Part shown: piece by piece, positions 1 through 5,957 of the stretch
How the letters are laid out: each line of letters starts with the position of its first letter
Position numbering within the stretch: position 1 is the first letter of the stretch
Assembly (NCBI GenBank): GCA_035296085.1
Contig: DATHBP010000127.1
Location: 1 to 5,957 of the forward strand
Source: DATHBP01 sp035296085
GTDB lineage: Bacteria > Actinomycetota > Actinomycetes > Propionibacteriales > Nocardioidaceae
DNA: 5,957 nt
Direction of reading: 5' to 3'
Translations under genes and position numbers: made by a program
Notes under the pieces: generated by a model
What the model was told of the DNA's origin: nothing
Databases searched by the model: none
Seen by the model: only the letters and a program-made list of their open reading frames with translations

Positions 1-207
1 TACGACGGCGCAGACCACCGTGGGCTGGAGCGGCACACCGCTGACAACGCCCGCGAAGAGTCGTTCGAATGCCACGGGCTGGTCGTCGTACGGGTGACAG
101 CGCTGGACCTCTACCGCTGGCCGCAGCGAACGGGACAGCGGCTACGCGCAGCCCGTGAGCGTGGGTTGCGGCGGGATCGTGGCACGGATCAGTGGCTGAT
201 CGGCTGA
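1..207 (+). CDS. C-terminal part of a DUF559/Vsr-like nuclease-fold protein (partial, 5' end outside window)
   Basis: Reading frame 1 is open from the first base to a TGA at 205-207 and gives 68 residues that begin YDGADHRGLERH and end DQWLIG. The pattern YDG-x-x-H, then D-N-x-R-E, a hydrophobic strand (GLVVVRVTALDL) and a basic C-terminal helix (RLRAARERG) is how DUF559 proteins end. These are actinobacterial relatives of the very-short-patch-repair endonuclease fold. In that family the YDG aspartate lies in the PD-(D/E)xK-like core. Most DUF559 proteins have no known role and often carry an N-terminal AbiEi-like domain, which cannot be seen here. The gene converges on ino1 and is separated from it by a hairpin. 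The assignment rests on a short stretch read by eye, so the family is probable and the substrate unknown. Confidence 0.6.
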   Translation, partial: YDGADHRGLERHTADNAREESFECHGLVVVRVTALDLYRWPQRTGQRLRAARERGLRRDRGTDQWLIG

Positions 208-219
208 CTCTGCGCCGAG

Positions 220-270
220 TTGTGACGATGTTGCTGCCGAACGGGCGGCCCGGCAGCAACTGCGTCACAA
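220..270. terminator. Two-tier inverted repeat between converging genes, probable bidirectional terminator
   Basis: GTTGCTGCCG (230-239) is perfectly complementary to CGGCAGCAAC (251-260) around an 11-base loop. Outside it, TTGTGAC (220-226) pairs perfectly with GTCACAA (264-270), with 3-base internal loops (GAT and TGC) between the two stems. It lies 12 bases after the stop of the upstream gene and 29 bases beyond the ino1 stop on the other strand, which suits a terminator serving both. There is no U tract on either side, as is common for hairpins in high-GC actinobacteria, so activity is inferred from structure and position only. Confidence 0.7.
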
Positions 271-299
271 ACCGCGGGCGGACCGCCAGCGGAACCCAC

Positions 300-1370
300 C
301 TACACGCCGTGGATGAACTCCTCGAGCATGGTGCGAGCCTCGTCGTCGGGCCGTTGGACCGGCGGTGACTTCATGAGGTACGACGACGCCGCCTGTACGG
401 GGCCACCGATGCCGCGGTCCTTGGCGATCTTGGCGGCGCGGATCGCGTCGATGATGATGCCGGCCGAGTTCGGAGAGTCCCACACCTCCAGCTTGTACTC
501 CATGGTCAGCGGCACGTCGCCGAACGCGCGGCCCTCGAGTCGTACGTAGGCCCACTTGCGGTCGTCGAGCCAGGCGACGTAGTCGGACGGTCCGATGTGG
601 ACGTTGCGCGCCCCGAGATCGTGGTCGATGTTGGAGGTGACGGCCTGGGTCTTGGAGATCTTCTTCGACTCCAGCCGGTCCCGCTCGAGCATGTTCTTGA
701 AGTCCATGTTGCCGCCGACGTTGAGCTGGTAGGTGCGGTCGAGCACGACACCGCGATCCTCGAACAGCTTGGCCAGCACGCGGTGGGTGATCGTGGCGCC
801 CACCTGCGACTTGATGTCGTCGCCGATGATCGGCACGCCCGCCGCCTCGAACTTCGCCGCCCACACGGGGTCGGAGGCGATGAACACCGGCAGTGCGTTG
901 ACGAACGCAACGCCCGCGTCGATGGCGCACTGCGCGTAGAACTTGTCCGCGTCCTCCGAGCCCACCGGCAGGTAGGACACCAGCACGTCGGCCTCGGTCT
1001 CGCGCAGCGCCGCGACTACGTCGACGGGCTCGGTGTCGGACTCGTCGATGGTCAGCCGGTAGTACTTGCCCAGCCCGTCGAGGGTGTGCCCTCGCTGCAC
1101 GGTCAAGCCCATCGGGGGTACGTCTGCGATCGTGATCGTGTTGTTCTCGCTGGCGCGGATCGCCTCGGACAGGTCGAACCCGACCTTCTTGGCGTCGACG
1201 TCGAACGCTGCGACGAACTCGACATCGCGTACGTGGTAGTCGCCGAACTCGACGTGCATCAGCCCGGGGACGGCCGCCGACGGGTCAGCGTCGCGGTAGT
1301 AGTGCACGCCCTGGACCAGCGACGCGGCGCAGTTGCCGACCCCGACGATGGCCACGCGAATCGAACTCAT
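300..1370 (-). CDS. ino1: Inositol-3-phosphate synthase (myo-inositol-1-phosphate synthase)
   Basis: This cytosolic NAD-dependent enzyme converts glucose 6-phosphate to 1D-myo-inositol 3-phosphate, the first step towards phosphatidylinositol, its mannosides and mycothiol. The protein has 356 residues, close to the roughly 367 of M. tuberculosis Ino1. An N-terminal Rossmann segment carries GVGNCA (residues 10-15) after strand VAIV. The central catalytic and oligomerisation part contains SYLPVGSE (132-139), GDDIKSQVGAT (183-193), LNVGGNMDF (216-224) and EYKLEVWDSPNSAG (291-304). The last of these includes a lysine of the family's active site. A C-terminal segment KIAKDRGIGGP (314-324) closes the Rossmann domain. 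The start is ATG at 1370, preceded by GAGGAG at a 6-base spacing. It lies 11 bases after padR and is almost certainly co-transcribed with it. No key residue looks altered. The identification is very secure from long blocks shared with known actinobacterial Ino1. Confidence 0.97.
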   Translation of the reverse strand: MSSIRVAIVGVGNCAASLVQGVHYYRDADPSAAVPGLMHVEFGDYHVRDVEFVAAFDVDAKKVGFDLSEAIRASENNTITIADVPPMGLTVQRGHTLDGLGKYYRLTIDESDTEPVDVVAALRETEADVLVSYLPVGSEDADKFYAQCAIDAGVAFVNALPVFIASDPVWAAKFEAAGVPIIGDDIKSQVGATITHRVLAKLFEDRGVVLDRTYQLNVGGNMDFKNMLERDRLESKKISKTQAVTSNIDHDLGARNVHIGPSDYVAWLDDRKWAYVRLEGRAFGDVPLTMEYKLEVWDSPNSAGIIIDAIRAAKIAKDRGIGGPVQAASSYLMKSPPVQRPDDEARTMLEEFIHGV

Positions 1371-1376
1371 AAGACG

Positions 1377-1382
1377 CTCCTC
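1377..1382 (-). promoter_or_regulatory. Ribosome-binding site of ino1
   Basis: Read on the minus strand this is GAGGAG, 6 bases before the ino1 ATG. Its first base is the last base of the padR TAG codon, so ribosomes finishing padR are placed directly at the ino1 start. This suggests translational coupling. Confidence 0.85.
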
Positions 1383-1966
1383 TAGTCCTTGCGGTTGGTA
1401 GTGACAGTCCGCGCCGGGCGCGTCCGTTCGTTGTCGATCAGCTCGGAGAGCCAGCGGACTTCGCGCTCCGCTGACTCGAGTCCGTGGCGCTGCAGCTCTG
1501 AGGTGTAGGTGTCGACTCGCTCACGCGTGCGGGCCATTGCCTCGCGGACGCCTTCCAGCCGCTCCTCCAGCCGGCTCCGTCGGCCTTCGAGGATGCGCAG
1601 CCGCGTCTCGGCGTCGGTGCGGGCGAAGAAAGCGAAATGGACGCCGAAGTTGTCGTCGTCCCACGCCGACGGGCCGGCTTCGGAGACCAGCGCCGCGAAG
1701 CGCTCCTTGCCTTCCGCGGTGAGCTTGTAGACGATCCGTCCGCGGCGGCTGGACAGGTTGGCCGCCGGCTGCCGCTCGGAGGTGTCCTCGGCGATCCAAC
1801 CCACCCGCAGCATCTCCTTCAAGCAGGGGTAGAGCGAGCCGTAGGACAGCACCCGGGTCCAGCCGAGCAGCCCAGTCACTTGCTTGCGCAGCTCGTAGCC
1901 GTGCATGGGCGAGTCTTGAAGTAGCCCGAGCACAGCCAGCTCGAGCGCTTCACCCCGCTTCGCCAC
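1382..1966 (-). CDS. PadR-family transcriptional regulator
   Basis: This is a small DNA-binding repressor-type protein of 194 residues from the GTG at 1966. The winged helix-turn-helix covers about residues 6-90. It holds the family signature SPMHGYELRKQ (19-29), the recognition-helix region SYGSLYPCLKEML (41-53) and the wing RGRIVYKLTAEG (75-86). A helical, charged C-terminal part follows (about 124-177, from RILEGRRSRLEER to WLSELI) and should form the dimer, as in PadR proteins with a Vir_C-like domain. An ATG at 1990 would add eight residues but has no Shine-Dalgarno, whereas AAGGGGGG lies 9 bases before the GTG. The resulting start MAKRGEALELAVLG also resembles family N-termini. The gene is upstream of and probably co-transcribed with ino1, and matches the position of Rv0047c in M. 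tuberculosis. The ligand is unknown. Autoregulation is suggested by the palindrome upstream. Confidence 0.9.
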   Translation of the reverse strand: MAKRGEALELAVLGLLQDSPMHGYELRKQVTGLLGWTRVLSYGSLYPCLKEMLRVGWIAEDTSERQPAANLSSRRGRIVYKLTAEGKERFAALVSEAGPSAWDDDNFGVHFAFFARTDAETRLRILEGRRSRLEERLEGVREAMARTRERVDTYTSELQRHGLESAEREVRWLSELIDNERTRPARTVTTNRKD

Positions 1967-1975
1967 CGCTTCGAG

Positions 1976-1983
1976 CCCCCCTT
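1976..1983 (-). promoter_or_regulatory. Ribosome-binding site deciding the padR start
   Basis: On the minus strand this reads AAGGGGGG, 9 bases before GTG 1966-1964. The in-frame ATG at 1990-1988 lies upstream of it and has only CCCAGC before it. The site therefore favours the GTG start, although initiation at both is possible. Confidence 0.55.
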
Positions 1984-2029
1984 CCGCCATGCTGGGAACG
2001 CCAAGGCCGGCCCTCGACCTATCGTGGCT

Positions 2030-2048
2030 ATGTATCCTAGCGATACAT
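2030..2048. promoter_or_regulatory. Perfect 7-5-7 palindrome, candidate PadR operator
   Basis: ATGTATC (2030-2036) and GATACAT (2042-2048) are exact reverse complements separated by CTAGC. The site is AT-richer than its surroundings and sits about 65 bases upstream of the padR GTG. The outer ATGT...ACAT matches the half-sites known for PadR operators, though those are usually quoted with an 8-base gap and this one has 11. Binding by the adjacent regulator is inferred from motif and position. Confidence 0.6.
2034..2039 (-). promoter_or_regulatory. Candidate -10 element for padR-ino1, inside the palindrome
   Basis: On the minus strand this reads TAGGAT, which fits the TANNNT core of actinobacterial primary-sigma -10 boxes. 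It would place a start of transcription near 2027 and a leader of about 60 bases before the padR GTG. No convincing TTGACA-like hexamer lies 16-18 bases upstream, so the call is tentative. A regulator bound to the palindrome would cover this element. Confidence 0.4.
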
Positions 2049-2124
2049 CGCAGCGATCGTTTACCGCTCTGTCCACGACGCGCCGAGCGTTGACCGGATC
2101 CACCGGCTGTCAGGCGTACCGGGG

Positions 2125-2571
2125 GTGTCCTCGGGCCGTACGCCGTACCCTTCCTCGGTGGAATCCGCACGGTCGGTGATCGACTACTCGCTGCAGCGCC
2201 GGGCGCTGCTCGCGAACCTGCGCAACGGCGCGGCCACCACCGTGTCCGACGTCTGCGACGCGGACCCCTACCTGCTCCGCGCTGCGAAGCACCACGGGGA
2301 GGCTACGGAGAAGCAGTGCCCCATCTGCCGGCGGCGGGAGCTGACTCACCTGCGCTACACGTTCGGCGACGAGCTGGGGCAGTACTCCGGACGCATCAAG
2401 AACTGCGCGGAGATCGAGCAGATGGCCGGTGAGCACGGCGAGTTCGCGGTCTACGTGGTCGAGGTCTGCCAGGAGTGCGGATGGAACCATCTCGTCGAGT
2501 CCTACGTCCTGGGAGACGGCGTACCCCGCAAGCCGCCGCGACGGCGCCGCACGGCCGAAGACGACTACTGA
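2125..2571 (+). CDS. DUF5318 family zinc-ribbon protein (Rv0049-like)
   Basis: This is a small soluble protein of 148 residues with no established function. It resembles M. tuberculosis Rv0049 through blocks such as VCDADPYLLRAAKHHGE (43-59), CPICRR (65-70), EFAVYVVEVCQECGWNHLV (106-124) and SYVLGDGVP (126-134). Cys65-x2-Cys68 and Cys115-x2-Cys118 form two knuckles that should bind one zinc ion. Cys44 and Cys94 lie outside them. The tail PRKPPRRRRTAEDDY is strongly basic and probably disordered. There is no signal peptide or membrane segment. The GTG at 2125 has only a weak G-rich stretch before it. A second GTG at 2158 (protein beginning MESARSVIDYSL) fits the homologue's N-terminus better but has no Shine-Dalgarno, so the true start is uncertain. 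The gene is the first of the run leading into the PBP gene 55 bases downstream. A nucleic-acid or protein-binding role is only a guess. Confidence 0.85.
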   Translation: MSSGRTPYPSSVESARSVIDYSLQRRALLANLRNGAATTVSDVCDADPYLLRAAKHHGEATEKQCPICRRRELTHLRYTFGDELGQYSGRIKNCAEIEQMAGEHGEFAVYVVEVCQECGWNHLVESYVLGDGVPRKPPRRRRTAEDDY

Positions 2572-2617
2572 GCACCCGCCGACCAGGCGCGCGTATCGCA
2601 TCCATCGCCGCCTCGCC

Positions 2618-2622
2618 GGGAG
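2618..2622 (+). promoter_or_regulatory. Ribosome-binding site fixing the PBP start
   Basis: GGGAG lies 4 bases before GTG 2627. The same frame is open far upstream, to 2429 inside the DUF5318 gene. However, this site and the onset of a typical basic cytoplasmic tail plus membrane anchor show that translation starts here. Confidence 0.6.
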
Positions 2623-2626
2623 CATC

Positions 2627-4834
<2,208 letters not shown>

Positions 4835-4848
4835 GGCAGGATGGGTCG

Positions 4849-5957
4849 GTGCCCGAGCGCTTCCGGCGTAGCCAACCGCTCGTGGCTCCATCCCGGCACG
4901 ATCTGCTCGTCCGCAGCACCGCCGCCATGCTCTCCGGCCCTCTGGGCAGGCACGCCGAAGCCGGGCGGTCGTGGTGGACCCCGGTGCGAGTGCTGCTCGT
5001 CGTGACGACGTTGACTTTCCTCGTCGGCATGGCGCAGAAGGCGCCATGTGAGCTCGAGGAGTGGCCAGGGGACGGCACGCAGTTCACCCACCTCTGCTAC
5101 TCCGACATCGGCTACCTCTACGCCGGGCGCGGGTTCGCCGAAGGGGTGATCCCCTACGTCGACAACGACGATCGCTACACCTACCTCGAGTACCCGGTCC
5201 TGACGGGTGCGTTCGCGTACGGCGCCGCGCTCGTCACGCACGCCCTGGTGGACCAGCCGGATGTCTCCGACCGGCCGGTGGACCAGATCGGCGGGCTCCC
5301 GGCCGTGCGGTACGGGTCCGCTGTCTACTTCGCCGTGACCGTCGTCGGGCTGTTCGTCTGTGCCCTGCTGGCGATCTGGGCGCTGGCTGGTGTGCACCGG
5401 CGCCGACCGTGGGACGCCATGTTCGTCGCCGCGTCGCCGGCTCTGGCGCTGACGGGCACCATCAACTGGGACCTGCTACCGATGGCGCTGATCTGTGCGG
5501 CGTTGCTCGCGTGGTCGAGGTCTCGACCCGGGCTCGCTGGGGTGCTGATCGGGCTGGGCACGGCCGCGAAGCTGTATCCGCTGTTCCTGCTGGGAGCGCT
5601 GCTGGTGGTGTGCATCCGCGCGCGTCGGCTGTCTGCGTTCGCAGCCGCGTCGACCGGAGCCGCCGTCTCGTGGGTCGTGGTCAACCTCCCCGTCTATCTC
5701 GCCTCTCCAGAAGGCTGGAAGACGTTCTGGACGTTCAACGCCGAGCGTGGCGGCGAGTTCGGCTCGTTCTGGTACGTGTTGTCGCTGGCAGGTCATCCCG
5801 TCGAGCCCTCGACGATCAACCGCCTCTCCCTGCTCGGGTTCGGGCTCGCGTGCGTGGGTGTGGCCGCTCTGGCTCTGCTCGCCGAACGCCGTCCCCGCGT
5901 ACCGCAGCTCGTGTTTCTCGTCGTCGCCGCCTTCCTGCTGGTCAACAAGGTCTACTC
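4849..5957 (+). CDS. GT87-family (DUF2029) polytopic membrane glycosyltransferase, 3' end outside window
   Basis: The frame from GTG 4849 stays open to the window edge (369 codons plus two bases). AGG lies 8 bases before the start, in the 14-base gap after the PBP gene. The protein is hydrophobic with repeated membrane helices, at about residues 45-62, 115-133, 157-180, 190-222, 227-257, 262-284, 324-345 and 352-365. Family features are a cytoplasmic N-terminus ending GPLGRHA (30-36), KAPC (64-67), CYSDIGYLYAGRG (83-95) just after the first helix, EYPVLTG (114-120), NWDLLPM (206-212) and AAKLYP (239-244). The window ends within a VNKVY motif that relatives continue with SPQY. Asp86 sits where GT-C enzymes such as PimE have their catalytic aspartate. 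GT87 members transfer mannose or arabinose from polyprenyl-phosphate donors at the outer membrane face, but the acceptor is unknown here. Position and sequence match M. tuberculosis Rv0051. About 70-110 residues are probably missing. Confidence 0.87.
   Translation, partial: MPERFRRSQPLVAPSRHDLLVRSTAAMLSGPLGRHAEAGRSWWTPVRVLLVVTTLTFLVGMAQKAPCELEEWPGDGTQFTHLCYSDIGYLYAGRGFAEGVIPYVDNDDRYTYLEYPVLTGAFAYGAALVTHALVDQPDVSDRPVDQIGGLPAVRYGSAVYFAVTVVGLFVCALLAIWALAGVHRRRPWDAMFVAASPALALTGTINWDLLPMALICAALLAWSRSRPGLAGVLIGLGTAAKLYPLFLLGALLVVCIRARRLSAFAAASTGAAVSWVVVNLPVYLASPEGWKTFWTFNAERGGEFGSFWYVLSLAGHPVEPSTINRLSLLGFGLACVGVAALALLAERRPRVPQLVFLVVAAFLLVNKVY

Noticed and set aside
220..270. CRP-like site, because of TGTGAC and GTCACA
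   Set aside because: CRP half-sites are 6 bases apart. Here they are 37 bases apart and flank a second perfect stem, which fits a hairpin instead.
597..1385. 262-codon plus-strand open frame opposite ino1
   Set aside because: It lies wholly antisense to a highly conserved enzyme, and its composition (Val, Asp, Arg, His) is that of a complement frame with no domain visible.
2091..2112. Imperfect inverted repeat TGACCGG/CCG-GCT-GTCA before the DUF5318 start
   Set aside because: It needs a 3-base bulge and only short GC-rich arms, which are expected by chance in this composition.
2090..2119. Promoter for the DUF5318-ponA run based on TTGACC at 2090-2095
   Set aside because: The -35-like hexamer is good, but the bases 16-18 downstream (around GGCGTA) do not resemble a -10 box. 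A promoter must exist nearby, but this one cannot be supported.
2429..2626. Upstream extension of the PBP frame inside the DUF5318 gene
   Set aside because: The extension overlaps a conserved gene in another frame and precedes a normal Shine-Dalgarno, GTG and basic-tail/membrane-anchor start at 2627.
4841..4990. ATG at 4841 as the start of the GT87 gene
   Set aside because: That frame hits a stop codon after about 50 codons and gives no family similarity. The GTG at 4849 opens the correct frame.

Overview
The window is ordinary chromosomal DNA from a high-GC Gram-positive bacterium (Actinomycetota). The codons end overwhelmingly in G or C. Both inositol-3-phosphate synthase and the gene order are typical of actinobacteria. 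From memory of family members the proteins look closest to Nocardioides-type (Propionibacteriales) sequences, but the genus is a guess.

Layout: (1) 1-207, plus strand, the C-terminal end of a DUF559/Vsr-like nuclease-fold protein. (2) 220-270, a two-tier hairpin between converging genes, probably a shared terminator. (3) A minus-strand pair read leftward: a PadR-family repressor (1966 to 1382), then ino1 (1370 to 300), 11 bases apart with the ino1 ribosome-binding site touching the padR stop codon. (4) A divergent control region of about 160 bases (1967-2124). It carries a perfect 7-5-7 palindrome, ATGTATC/GATACAT, overlapping a -10-like element for the padR-ino1 unit. (5) A plus-strand run: a DUF5318 zinc-ribbon protein (2125-2571), a bifunctional class A penicillin-binding protein of PonA type with a long Thr-Pro tail (2627-4834), and a GT87-type membrane glycosyltransferase (from 4849, cut off by the window end). 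The last two are 14 bases apart.

The order ino1 - padR - DUF5318 - ponA - GT87 matches Mycobacterium tuberculosis Rv0046c, Rv0047c, Rv0049, Rv0050 (ponA1), Rv0051, with no counterpart of Rv0048c. The two divergent units link supply of inositol phosphate (for phosphatidylinositol lipids and mycothiol) to envelope building (peptidoglycan polymerisation and crosslinking, and polyprenol-dependent glycosylation). Co-regulation from the shared region is an inference.

I found no mobile element, CRISPR array, RNA gene or clearly new system. The points most worth a second look are the palindrome/promoter overlap upstream of padR, the 78-residue Thr-Pro dipeptide tail of the PBP, and its two lone cysteines around the KTGT motif.
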